Made by a program: the position numbers and the translations under genes. The notes beneath the pieces are model-generated. The model saw only the letters and a program-made list of their open reading frames with translations, had not been told where the DNA came from and searched no databases. Below, in pieces: positions 27,701 through 35,996 of a stretch of DNA of 43,330 nucleotides (the stretch's first letter is position 1; every line of letters begins with the position of its first letter). The DNA is from a virus, in IMG/VR virus record IMGVR_UViG_3300037847_005116, positions 1 to 43,330 of that record, one strand, 5' to 3'.

Positions 27701-30700
27701 TGGAGTATTTGAAAAAGATGTGAATTCTAATCCTGCTATTAGTAGTGCTAAAAAACAAAGAATATACGCAGATAATTTTAATTTTAGATATTCGGCTAAT
27801 ACATACAAAGGAAAAAATATTCCTGTGGATAAAACAGGTATTTCTCAAGGACATACTCAACACTTACCAAAAGAACAAAAAGGAATAGTGCCTATTACAG
27901 GCTCTAATTATGCAAATAGAAAAATACATTCTACCTTTTCAGCAGAAGATAAAATACTACCATTTTGCAGACCTACTGCTCGGTATAGTTCTCTTTGGAA
28001 CGATGCTTTTAGTGTAGAAAAAATATTAAGGCAAGAAGATACTAGGGCTTATAGGTTGTTTTTGTTTGCTAATTCTGATTTAAATGTATATTCATCTGAT
28101 AGAAGAGATAGTCTATTAAATTCACACTTAGATGCTAACTTAGATATATCTACTTTAGGACTTTTTACTTTAACAGAACCTAATTTATCAACAAATAGTG
28201 TATCTCATGCTAATGCAATAGGAGGAACAAAATCTATACAATACTTAGACAAGAACTATACACAAGACTCTATTGTTGAATCTAACAAGGCTCTTTCTTC
28301 CCTAACTAGGTTTGGGATTATGCGTTTAACAGAATGTGTTTATGATTGGGCTTGGAATCCTATTAATCCTGAAGAACCTATTAAACACACTCCCCTCCAA
28401 GAAGCAGTTTTTTTCAAAGTAGGAGATATTTTTTCAGTAGTAGACGGTAATGGCGACCAAATAAAAATAGGAGCAGATGGTATTACTGATGTCGGTAATC
28501 TCGGAACTACATTTAATGTTAGCCTTAAAACCGCAAATGCAGCAAGTGTCACTTCTGTAGCCAATTTAACAGCAGGAGATATATTGGTTTATGTAAGTGA
28601 GGAAGAACCCAATGGAAAGGTATGGGGTCAAGTAAATGCTGTAGGGTCAGTTATACAAATAGTAGGAGAATTGCAGAAAATAAACGGTGCATTATTGCCC
28701 GAAGATACTAATATCTATGCTATTAAAAGGTCTGATGCTGATATAAATAGACAGTTTATGGTAATAGGACATGGGGAAGATACTACTAGTATTTTTGATG
28801 TTAATAACGCTACCACTCCAAGAATAAATATGAATAAATGGATTCTTTCTGATAGTCTACAAAGCGGATTTACTGCTGATAAATCAGGAGCATGGTGGGA
28901 CGAATTTGCTCAACCAATGGAAAAAGTAGGAGGAGGAGCAGTATACAAGGCTACATTGGCTTTTCCTGTCGCTTTTTACACTGCATCTGCTCCTTACAGT
29001 CAATATGATAACAAGCATTTTGGAATACAATATACAAGAATAGTCTGTGATGGAACTGCTGGAGATTACTTTGTTACTGCTCAAACCGCTTCAGATGTTA
29101 GTCAATTAACAGTTGGTGCTTATGTGGGTATAGGCGGTGGAGGGCATAATCCTAATGTGACTGACCCCGCAGGTGGTAAATTTATTTCAGGAATTTACCC
29201 TGTTGATACTAACCTTAATGAAACAGTTACAGTTGTTGAGTCTGTTGATGCCGCAACAGGAAGAATTAACCTAAATACTTCTCTTATTGCAGATATTAGC
29301 GGTGACGATATTGGTTTTGTGAACAAAAGACCTGCAAGAAAAAACCACATCAGTTCTATATTTAAGTGGATAGATGAATCATTTATGCCTAATTCTGTAA
29401 GCCATGATTCTACTCTTAAAAATGATTTAACCAATATTAAAGCAACCATATTAGGCCACCATGATATAGAAGTTTCTTTAAATGACGGAAAGGAAGGAAC
29501 AACTGCTAGTCTTACATCAATGTCTTTAGAACTCATAGATAATTTTGGTCAGCATTTAGGTAATAGAGGAAATAGCGAAACTATGAGTATTCCTATAATA
29601 AATTCTAGAAGTAGATATGCTAATTTTAAAGGAACACAAAGAAATAGTGCAGTAAGCAATTTTTCAGATACACAAGAAGGAGCAGTAATAGGACTTAAAC
29701 CGCACTTATGTAATATAACAGGAGGAATAGAAGAAATAGCATCATCTAGTTCTCCTGATGCAAACTATAAATTTGCTGCTAAAGGAGCAAACGATACTAA
29801 TGTGTATAGAGTAGAACATTCAGGAAGAAATAAATTTTTACAATTTGTAGATTTAACAGGTTGTTATTTAGTTCCTATTTCAGGAAAATATCCTGATGAT
29901 ACTGTCTTTTCTGGTTCAACTAGTTCTCATTTTGGTATGAGTAGTTCTGAATTAAATGTAGATAATCTAATTTATGTTATTTCTCATGAGTTAGATACTG
30001 AAAGAACAATAGATGGGAGTAGTGTCACAGAAGAGGCTTCAATTCTTATGCTAGATAGGGAATTAGGAAATCATTGGTATAAAATAATGCAGCCTAATCA
30101 AGTTTGTTTTTGGGAAAAAAGCCCATCACAGTTTAATATTAACCAACTAAGTTGTAGATATACCAAAAAAATGTATTCTGATGATATGTATGCGTTAGAT
30201 TTTCCTGATTATGATGTTGTTAAAGGGGCTTCAGGAAAAAATCGTAGAGATAGTTTAGAGGGAGTTCAGTCTATGTATGTGATTGCAGATTTAGATAATC
30301 TAGGAGGAAGCAATAATACTGTATTAAAAACATCAGCAGAAAGAACCTTCCTATCAAACCTAAACAAAGAGATGGTTCTTAGTGATGGGGAAAATAGAGT
30401 TTTGGGGCAAATGTCTTCTAGCCACAATTCTACCAATACTACATTAAAATTTTCTGAAATTAAAAAGAAATTATTGGGAGTAGTTTCTTGTTCAGAAACC
30501 TTTGAAATTAATGTAGGCATAAATAGCAATTTAGATTCTTCTGCAAAAAGAGCGTTAATTGGTTCTACAGTAGATATATCAAAAGAAATAGAAGACTTGG
30601 TAGAAGAACTATTAGTAGAGAATGATATTAGTTTTAATTTAACTCATCAAAACTATCCTGTTTTTGCTTCTCCTAACTTTCAAGGGACTACATTATATTC

Positions 30701-31463
30701 TCTAGCAAGATACTTACTAAATCTAAAAGAAATAAGACTAGTAAATACAAAAGGAACATTTACTCTAAAAGACCAAAATGATAGTTCTTTTGGTAGCAGG
30801 TATTATTTTAATGAAAACAATATTATATCTTATGAGTTGCTAAAAAATGAATTTGATTTCTTTAACGAAGTTGTAGTTTACGGTTCAAACCATAAGTCAG
30901 TAAAAAAGAATATTCAAAGTATTAGAAAAATAGGAAGAAAAACCTTTGAATCATTTGATAAGCATTTAACTACTCAAGCCGAAGTAGATAAGAAAGCATT
31001 TAATTTACTACAAATATATAATAATGAAATACAAGGATTACAAATACAAGTAAACATTAACGATGCTAGAACTTTATCTGCGGGTAATGTGGTTACAGTA
31101 GAAATAAAACAAGAAAATATAGATAGAGGCACATATATTGTTTTAGAAGCAGAATATAATATTAGTGGTCTAACTAATTTAGTTTTAGGTAAATACTTTA
31201 GAAACTTAGAAGATACTTTAGCAGATATTAGAGATACTTCGGCTCAAACAAACTCACATCTTAGAAAGAAAGACCTGCCTACTAATGAAAACTTTTATGA
31301 TTTCTTTGAAAACATTAACATAAAAGAAATCAATTTAACTCTTAGAAAAAGGGAACAGTCGGGCGCAACAATCGGATTCGCCAATACATTTAATACAAAT
31401 TTTAAGGTGATTGGATTTGGCGGAACAATCACCCACACACTATTACAGGACGATGACTTATGA
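24792..31463 (+). CDS. Giant tail hub/tip protein (2223 residues)
   Basis: This is the largest gene in the window. The first 1800 residues are mostly beta-rich with many Asn, Ser and Thr, as in viral tip or receptor-binding proteins. Residues about 1423-1501 repeat the inserted beta domain of the adaptor and tube proteins (SQLTVGAYVGIGGGG). The C-terminal 350 residues resemble the hub of phage tails: SLARYLLNLKEIRLVN, then FFNEVVVYGSNHKSV, then TLSAGNVVTVEIKQENIDRG and IVLEAEYNISGLTNL. It probably joins tube, baseplate and fibres. No enzyme motif was recognised. Confidence 0.72.
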   Translation: MTLTIGGLPSLYNNPANNNFDVPTHPKLDSTITPATNTRIYGLIRTDGSTAGSGFSTITGGSQSSINQEFTNLENTDGFSIKCYNSFTETGISLASVNLETHDHYVLVNSDNPNLHHFARITSIETSDVFGDKFQFEPKLGNAIKKGTKFLVMEGNQIEYRPVALTAGLLADPAFSTTHEDVIVSRPLWYFHNENLKKKNELDHSTKHFAWLRENVGNFNSTNHKTAFITVDDYRNRIMDRSKYTYIVKTKDNLRIKDDPDVDTANEGVSWTSDYTTFDGSFYNAKRDSDNTNNAYSFTGPTRYLHYNTSPISSNKVSNVSDSSVQESFSGKAAYCKNTCIDNMQILGTKIETGKELEVKQSIGSASFTEWIEIAQLGTIISTGSTHNYLLEFDSSFSQDITKYLNANDEVKIGNRICIVDSTPSETELTIMDLSRLETEGKFHSNASLNLLEVGEKVYRRALNIQDNTLLTKIPFEETNMGKLSVRLMTFDFKNIEIDVLPFPSTAGTMGNPPEDKDGLLYLNFKENHRWPNNSGIEYVDGKYILIYETFTGKVETTERKIENGIPKVIFSGRNAFSKLIDPIVNKETLFSSDIIYSSLSPYNKLSPVLDSSNNAVKITDCNFDTSITIADSCTIAKNTKLWAKTLNNTYAFIGVASANSTNTNIDLYNKALTTTNSNGIYQAELYYESNKRNIFNKALSHNALITSLTSLDGASDKGISFREGHTLIGDYNALTPVGGIQLAGSSSSNNPLAVGYSLSNVNNIDTDSPFEAVIDGLNTDTINTLIDFEVISVSDNKTNKIVKLAPYVPLTLGRVDINYNNTKDASFTEIGTLSGNLNGNTLYLSTSTSNFDALKPHDPLYLDGVFVGYVIDTHDIVLPSLAAGKRIDTDRYVNMQGSVIQTLQGLSKKEHDLSLINGSHLHGGKILGLLGPSQTLLDYSLFNQATSKSYSSAFGRATFKINNLEKGNFGVFEKDVNSNPAISSAKKQRIYADNFNFRYSANTYKGKNIPVDKTGISQGHTQHLPKEQKGIVPITGSNYANRKIHSTFSAEDKILPFCRPTARYSSLWNDAFSVEKILRQEDTRAYRLFLFANSDLNVYSSDRRDSLLNSHLDANLDISTLGLFTLTEPNLSTNSVSHANAIGGTKSIQYLDKNYTQDSIVESNKALSSLTRFGIMRLTECVYDWAWNPINPEEPIKHTPLQEAVFFKVGDIFSVVDGNGDQIKIGADGITDVGNLGTTFNVSLKTANAASVTSVANLTAGDILVYVSEEEPNGKVWGQVNAVGSVIQIVGELQKINGALLPEDTNIYAIKRSDADINRQFMVIGHGEDTTSIFDVNNATTPRINMNKWILSDSLQSGFTADKSGAWWDEFAQPMEKVGGGAVYKATLAFPVAFYTASAPYSQYDNKHFGIQYTRIVCDGTAGDYFVTAQTASDVSQLTVGAYVGIGGGGHNPNVTDPAGGKFISGIYPVDTNLNETVTVVESVDAATGRINLNTSLIADISGDDIGFVNKRPARKNHISSIFKWIDESFMPNSVSHDSTLKNDLTNIKATILGHHDIEVSLNDGKEGTTASLTSMSLELIDNFGQHLGNRGNSETMSIPIINSRSRYANFKGTQRNSAVSNFSDTQEGAVIGLKPHLCNITGGIEEIASSSSPDANYKFAAKGANDTNVYRVEHSGRNKFLQFVDLTGCYLVPISGKYPDDTVFSGSTSSHFGMSSSELNVDNLIYVISHELDTERTIDGSSVTEEASILMLDRELGNHWYKIMQPNQVCFWEKSPSQFNINQLSCRYTKKMYSDDMYALDFPDYDVVKGASGKNRRDSLEGVQSMYVIADLDNLGGSNNTVLKTSAERTFLSNLNKEMVLSDGENRVLGQMSSSHNSTNTTLKFSEIKKKLLGVVSCSETFEINVGINSNLDSSAKRALIGSTVDISKEIEDLVEELLVENDISFNLTHQNYPVFASPNFQGTTLYSLARYLLNLKEIRLVNTKGTFTLKDQNDSSFGSRYYFNENNIISYELLKNEFDFFNEVVVYGSNHKSVKKNIQSIRKIGRKTFESFDKHLTTQAEVDKKAFNLLQIYNNEIQGLQIQVNINDARTLSAGNVVTVEIKQENIDRGTYIVLEAEYNISGLTNLVLGKYFRNLEDTLADIRDTSAQTNSHLRKKDLPTNENFYDFFENINIKEINLTLRKREQSGATIGFANTFNTNFKVIGFGGTITHTLLQDDDL

Positions 31464-31819
31464 TAACCGATGAGATGAAATCACTATTAGCAACCCATGT
31501 AAAAGACATGATATTGTCGGGTCAGATAGGCTTGGGAGGAAACTCAAGTAGCCCTCTCTCAATGTCTTTAGATGTGCCTTTAACCTCCGTTAGTGTAGCA
31601 AAAACAGTAGAAAAGTCTAGCGGTAATGTAGTTCAGGCCAAACTAGAAATATTAGGTTCTGATATTTTAGGGCAAGTCATAAGAGAAGTGGGGTTGTTTA
31701 ATCATGCTGATGCTAATGACTCTACGGCTAAACTTTTACAAAGAATAAATTTTGAAGGGGTTGGGCCATTTAACGCAACAGATAGATTACAGTTATTCAT
31801 AACAATGGAGGTAGAGTAG
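31460..31819 (+). CDS. Small tail/baseplate protein
   Basis: This 119-residue protein is translationally coupled to the hub (ATGA overlap). The sequence QIGLGGNSSSPLSMSLDVPL followed by GQVIREVGLFN recalls a short module common in phage tail fibre and collar proteins, in which a variable is set before EVGLFN. It is probably a fibre-attachment protein. Confidence 0.6.
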   Translation: MITDEMKSLLATHVKDMILSGQIGLGGNSSSPLSMSLDVPLTSVSVAKTVEKSSGNVVQAKLEILGSDILGQVIREVGLFNHADANDSTAKLLQRINFEGVGPFNATDRLQLFITMEVE

Positions 31820-31820
31820 T

Positions 31821-33884
31821 ATGGTAAATAATTCAAATCAATATAGCAGAATGAGTATTGCCCCAACCGCACAGATAACAGATGGAGCAGACTTTCCTCA
31901 TTCAGGAATAATTAAGGCATTAAGCGTGGGTCTTGGTGGTAATTATGCGGTAAAGTCTTCTACAGGATTTAACATAACTGCTCAAGGCAGTTCTTCAATA
32001 AGTGTTACCGCAGGTAAAGTGCTTAGAGATGGTGTTCTTACAGATATTCCTGCTACTAGTTCTAATCTAAATATAGGAACGGCAGGTGGAATAAACACAA
32101 CTTACAGTCTATTGGTTGCTAATGCTAGCAATACTTTAGCAGTTAGAACTACATCTACAACTAATGCCGTTCCTGAATATGATGATGGCGATATTCCTAT
32201 CGCTTTAATTCTATATACTGCTAACTCAACAACTATGGAATTTCAATTTTTAACTACTAGCAAAACAAGTAATGGTATAACTGTAGGTTTTGAAAGCGGA
32301 AATAGTTTTAGTGAAGCATTAACTCTAAAATCTGATGCTTCAGGAAATATAGAATTAACAGGTAGTTCATTATCTGATATAGCAGGAATAGATGTTTCTG
32401 CTGATAGGCTTCTTATTAGAGATGCTACAAACAATAGGCTAAAACTTGTTGCGCCTCAAAATGTAGGAAATCAATTTACAGGAAGCGATGCTATTACTGC
32501 CGTTGAAGGAGAACCAACCCTTGATTTAACAGGTGTTTTAACAACAACACAAAATATTGTATCGGGAACAGGCATTCTTTCTACCACAGGCGATATTGCG
32601 GCACAGGCTGGTCAAATACTTGCTAATACAAATGTAGTTGCTACAACAGGCAATATCCAAGCCCTGCAAGGTGATGTTGCAGGTGGGAGTCTTTCACAAA
32701 CAAACATACTCGGAGGTATAGATTCAGTAGGAAAAAGAACCAAAAGTAGTTTTTTAGCGGCTGATGCGGCACAAGGCGGATATGTTTCTGTTCATGCATA
32801 TCCTAGTATTGATGAAATTATGAATCTAATCGGCCCATTTAGTAATCCTGCTGTTTCTCCTGTTAGAGAACATTATTACATTGGTTATGATTCTTCTAAT
32901 AACGCTAACTCTCATTATCTTGGAAGCATAACAAATCCCCTTTCAACAGGACAAGGAGGAGTTGTAGGAAGTGGGACTAATTATGAATTCTTGACTCAGG
33001 CCAATGCGACTGTAGTAAATGCGGCTGATTTAACGGCATATACTTATGCGCCTGAAGAGGTTTTTGCTAATGGTGCTTTATTTTTTCCTTTAGACACACC
33101 AGAAAATAATGCGAAAAGAACGGTAACTTTGCACAATATAACTTCATTTGCGGTATATGTTATAATAGTGGATAAGTCGGCTACTGACCCTTCAACCGCA
33201 TTTATTAGAAATAAAGTAAATGGAGGATATAGGCCAACAGAATTCTTTTTTAGCCAAGAAGGAAATGAAAAATGCGTAGACTTAAGCGAAATATTATTGA
33301 CTAGTCTATTATATCCCGCTAATAATGAGATTGACAGGGACGCTATTTTACTAAAACCAAGAGAATCAGTTACTTTACAAGCAATTACAGGAACGGCAGA
33401 TGAAATAGGAAGCGACCATACAAATGATGTATTTGCTACACAAGGGCTATTTGCTTCTGCACAGCAACAACAACAAAATGCACCTGTATTATCACCGAGC
33501 CAATGGTTTATTACAAGTTCAACGGGCAATAATGGTAATGCTAATATTGTTAGGCTTGCTGATGCTTACAGACATATTCCTGTTCATTTAACAGGAACTA
33601 CTTTTATTTGTTCAGGGGCTAATGAAATAATGCTACCAAATAGGCCTCCTATCGGAACTCAATATTCTTTTTTAGTTACACAGGGAACAACTAACATAGA
33701 TAGACCTGAGTTTACAGTGCAAGAGAAACATATGTTTTCTGCTAAAGGTTTAGGAAATAGCGTAGAAGATAGTTTCTTTGAAATATCTCAAAACCCAATT
33801 TCTACTTTCCCTATAGCAATAAGCGCAGGAAGTGGAAAGACTTTCATTTATACTGAAAATAGAGAATGGCAAATAATCGGGTGA
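31821..33884 (+). CDS. Tail fibre protein
   Basis: This 687-residue protein is rich in Gly, Ser, Thr and Ala. Residues about 1-150 look like a fibre base (GFNITAQGSSSISVTAGKVL, then YSLLVANASNTLAVRTTST). Residues about 235-295 hold imperfect repeats (ILSTTGDIAAQAGQIL, then VVATTGNIQALQGDVAG), typical of trimeric fibre shafts. The remainder would form a receptor-binding tip. It is very likely a host-recognition fibre; the receptor is unknown. Confidence 0.7.
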   Translation: MVNNSNQYSRMSIAPTAQITDGADFPHSGIIKALSVGLGGNYAVKSSTGFNITAQGSSSISVTAGKVLRDGVLTDIPATSSNLNIGTAGGINTTYSLLVANASNTLAVRTTSTTNAVPEYDDGDIPIALILYTANSTTMEFQFLTTSKTSNGITVGFESGNSFSEALTLKSDASGNIELTGSSLSDIAGIDVSADRLLIRDATNNRLKLVAPQNVGNQFTGSDAITAVEGEPTLDLTGVLTTTQNIVSGTGILSTTGDIAAQAGQILANTNVVATTGNIQALQGDVAGGSLSQTNILGGIDSVGKRTKSSFLAADAAQGGYVSVHAYPSIDEIMNLIGPFSNPAVSPVREHYYIGYDSSNNANSHYLGSITNPLSTGQGGVVGSGTNYEFLTQANATVVNAADLTAYTYAPEEVFANGALFFPLDTPENNAKRTVTLHNITSFAVYVIIVDKSATDPSTAFIRNKVNGGYRPTEFFFSQEGNEKCVDLSEILLTSLLYPANNEIDRDAILLKPRESVTLQAITGTADEIGSDHTNDVFATQGLFASAQQQQQNAPVLSPSQWFITSSTGNNGNANIVRLADAYRHIPVHLTGTTFICSGANEIMLPNRPPIGTQYSFLVTQGTTNIDRPEFTVQEKHMFSAKGLGNSVEDSFFEISQNPISTFPIAISAGSGKTFIYTENREWQIIG

Positions 33885-33888
33885 TTAA

Positions 33889-34374
33889 ATGGATAACCCA
33901 TTATTTCTTGTTAATAATGGCCTTTTGCTCAAAGGGTCAGTAAGCGGTGGCCAACAAGGTGGCGGTCAAGGTGGTGGAGGCGGTCAAGGTGTTTTCTTCG
34001 CTGAAAGACAAGGAGGAACTCAAGCAGTTTTACCATATATTTGGAGAAACGCTTTACTGAATAATCCTATTTTAGGAAATCAAATAAGTGGTAATGGGAC
34101 TTTTTTGGTATTTAATTCTGCACCTGTTCATTCTCAAATTTCAAGTAATGAATATAAAACAGATTTAAGCCTTCCCGCTAATGATTTAATTCAGTTTGCT
34201 GATTCGGCAGCATTAGGACAATTAAATCCTTTTTCAGGAGGAGGAGGCGACCCCGAAGACCCCGAGGGATTATTATTGAACCCGAAGACCCTATTGGTGG
34301 CGGTATTGGTGGTGGCGGTGGTGGTTTCAGCCTTGTTCCTGAACAAATTTTCTTCAATTCCGCTACTTATTTAG
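33889..34374 (+). CDS. Gly-rich tail-tip protein, N-terminal part, frame broken
   Basis: ATG 33889 follows GGTGATTAA. Residues 1-125 look genuine: MDNPLFLVNNGLLLKGS, a Gly/Gln linker, a folded part with YIWRNALLNNPILGNQISGN, and GGGGDPEDPEG. After about 34266 the frame becomes an unnatural hydrophobic tail, because it reads GGTGGTGGCGGT-type codons out of frame. The -1 frame continues with IIIEPEDPIGGG, matching the PEDP style. One missing base in the G run near 34266, or a programmed shift, would join it to the downstream part. Confidence 0.6.
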   Translation: MDNPLFLVNNGLLLKGSVSGGQQGGGQGGGGGQGVFFAERQGGTQAVLPYIWRNALLNNPILGNQISGNGTFLVFNSAPVHSQISSNEYKTDLSLPANDLIQFADSAALGQLNPFSGGGGDPEDPEGLLLNPKTLLVAVLVVAVVVSALFLNKFSSIPLLI

Positions 34375-34796
34375 AATGCCCAAATGGACTTCAAACATTA
34401 AATCGTTATGAAGTAGATAATGTAATTATGTCTTGGACGGGATTTCAGGCTTTGCCTGTAGTAGGTTTAAGTTTCCCACCATCAACAGTATGTGTTGGTG
34501 CTAATTATCCATTACAGGATTCATTAGCAATATCCTCCACCTATCCTGATGTTGGGTTTTCAGGAACAGGGGCAAATAGCGATTGGGGTATTTGTGGAAC
34601 AGGTGTTCTAAACACAGGCACATCAAATAATTCTAATTCTCAACCAATATCTATGCTTTTATTTAGAGATGTAAGATTTATTTTTGGTAATCCTCTCGCA
34701 GGAGAAACATTCACCATACGATATAAAGTAGAAATTGTAAATACTGCGGGACAAACTGAAACTGCTTTTCATACAGTTGTTATCACACTAACATAA
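34266..34796 (+). CDS. Gly-rich tail-tip protein, C-terminal part
   Basis: In the -1 frame from about 34266 the codons read IIIEPEDPIGGGIGGGGGG, then FSLVPEQIFFNSATYLECPN, then a beta-rich domain to the stop at 34796 (TFTIRYKVEIVNTAGQTET). An ATG at 34428 could start a 122-residue fragment but has no ribosome site. Joined to the 33889 part it gives a protein of about 302 residues. It is the last rightward gene, a common position for a receptor-binding or chaperone protein. Confidence 0.55.
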   Translation, partial: GIIIEPEDPIGGGIGGGGGGFSLVPEQIFFNSATYLECPNGLQTLNRYEVDNVIMSWTGFQALPVVGLSFPPSTVCVGANYPLQDSLAISSTYPDVGFSGTGANSDWGICGTGVLNTGTSNNSNSQPISMLLFRDVRFIFGNPLAGETFTIRYKVEIVNTAGQTETAFHTVVITLT

Positions 34797-34843
34797 AATC
34801 CTCTCATTTAGCCAAACAAAAAATTGCTCCTAGTTAAAAAGCC

Positions 34844-34876
34844 AAAAAAAAATGAGGGAGGCCGAAGCCCCCCTCA
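34844..34876 (-). terminator. Intrinsic terminator between convergent operons
   Basis: The inverted repeat at 34853-34876 has ten positions: nine paired, one A-C mismatch, and a four-base loop. On the minus strand the loop is C(TTCG)G, the very stable UUCG tetraloop, and the stem is followed by nine T (34852 to 34844). It terminates the leftward replication transcript. On the plus strand T6 lies at 34882-34887, so it may also stop the tail transcript. Confidence 0.85.
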
Positions 34877-35017
34877 AATTGTTTTTTCAGACCATATTCC
34901 CTTACAAGCACGACACTCCCACAATTTTACTTGTTCGGGAGAACCGACATAAAATCCTAACAACCTCTTAGCAACTGTTAGTTCCTTACAATAAGGACAA
35001 ACCTGTTTTAATTTCAT
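34874..35017 (-). CDS. Small zinc-ribbon protein
   Basis: This 47-residue protein starts at ATG 35017, overlapping the upstream stop (TGATG). It has two CxxC knuckles, VCPYCKE and WECRACKG, about 25 residues apart, enough for one zinc ribbon. It is the last gene of the leftward operon, and its stop lies in the terminator stem. It could be a transcription or DNA-binding adaptor; function is unknown. Confidence 0.7.
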   Translation of the reverse strand: MKLKQVCPYCKELTVAKRLLGFYVGSPEQVKLWECRACKGIWSEKTI

Positions 35018-35166
35018 CAGTTTCCGCCTTTTTCATCTCGCATAAGACGCTTCATATATTCTTCAACGCTTTCATCGGTGATATTAGTTCCACCAAAAGC
35101 GGCAAAGAAAAGAAGCATCAGTATAACGACAAAAACAAATAGACCAAACCATTCCCAACCTGTCAT
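35017..35166 (-). CDS. Small single-pass membrane protein
   Basis: This 49-residue protein starts at ATG 35166, sharing bases with the exonuclease stop (TAATG). One transmembrane helix spans residues about 4-24 (WEWFGLFVFVVILMLLFFAA). A charged tail follows (DESVEEYMKRLMRDEKGGN). Tight coupling to the exonuclease supports expression. Function is unknown. Confidence 0.65.
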   Translation of the reverse strand: MTGWEWFGLFVFVVILMLLFFAAFGGTNITDESVEEYMKRLMRDEKGGN

Positions 35167-35759
35167 TACCAACTCACCTCCAATTCCTTAAATTCGCCTT
35201 CTTCAATTGAAAAGGCCTTTACAAAACCATTATCCTGACCATACTTCCAAAGGTCATATACTAACTGTGTGTCTTTCATACAGTATTCTACAACTTCATC
35301 ATATTGACCCATTTTCCATAACTTAGGAGCATCAGCACTATCCATTAGTTTGAAGTCGTCCATAGTGCATTTAACTAGGTTCTTTAGTTGAAATCGCTCT
35401 TTATGTTCCTTCAATAGAATCTTAGATGTGTCTATGTATTGTTTCTCATTAACATATTTATTAATGCAATAAATATCCATAGAGTCCCTAAGAATAGGTA
35501 AATCAAAAGCCGCTATATTATGTCCTAAAAGCAATCCGCCTTTTTCAAAATGCTCGTCTAAATCATACTTTAAATCGCTAAGAGATTTAATGACATGGCC
35601 TGATTTAGCAAAACCATCTACAGGCTCATCAACATAGACAGTTCCCGTATTACCGTCCCAAGTAGCAACAGTAGATACTTGAAACATATGCGTATTACTG
35701 AAACCGCCTATGTCATAAGACATATTTTTGGTTTCTAAGTCAATTGCTAAAATTGACAT
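35166..35759 (-). CDS. DEDDy 3'-5' exonuclease
   Basis: This 197-residue protein has the three Exo motifs of the DnaQ/PolB proofreading fold. Exo I is AIDLET (D7, E9), Exo II is GHNIAAFDLPIL (D86), and Exo III is YCMKD (Y159, D163) within a Y-x3-D pattern. It should remove 3'-terminal nucleotides from DNA. Being freestanding, it may proofread for the viral polymerase or process recombination ends. It lies in the leftward replication operon with overlapping neighbours. Confidence 0.87.
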   Translation of the reverse strand: MSILAIDLETKNMSYDIGGFSNTHMFQVSTVATWDGNTGTVYVDEPVDGFAKSGHVIKSLSDLKYDLDEHFEKGGLLLGHNIAAFDLPILRDSMDIYCINKYVNEKQYIDTSKILLKEHKERFQLKNLVKCTMDDFKLMDSADAPKLWKMGQYDEVVEYCMKDTQLVYDLWKYGQDNGFVKAFSIEEGEFKELEVSW

Positions 35760-35765
35760 TTAGCA

Positions 35766-35996
35766 TCATTCCTTAGATGGACTAGCCCAAAGTTTTGCTA
35801 CCTTAGCCTCTTCTTTATCCACCTTTGGTTCTTCAACATCTGTTCTCCTTTTTAGGAAACAAACGATTTGAGAACCTGCAACAATTAGTTGAGAACAACA
35901 TTCCCAACCATCATTACCATAGGTGTTTAAGGTATCAATAATTACTTTCGGCCCTTTTGCTACTTCAAATACTAGATATGTATTTTCCCACTTCAT
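35766..35996 (-). CDS. DUF4177-like small protein
   Basis: This 76-residue protein has the pattern TYLVFEVAKGPKVIIDTLN, then YGNDGWECCSQLIVAG, then IVCFLKRR, close to the small DUF4177 fold (strand, helix, G-x-GWE, strand, KR). The C-terminus is a charged tail. The start overlaps the helicase stop by 4 nt. Function of the family is unknown. Confidence 0.6.
   Translation of the reverse strand: MKWENTYLVFEVAKGPKVIIDTLNTYGNDGWECCSQLIVAGSQIVCFLKRRTDVEEPKVDKEEAKVAKLWASPSKE

Noticed and set aside
34270-34374. Transmembrane C-terminus of the 33889 product
   Set aside because: The hydrophobic run LLVAVLVVAVVVSALFL comes from reading glycine codons (GGTGGTGGCGGT) out of frame.
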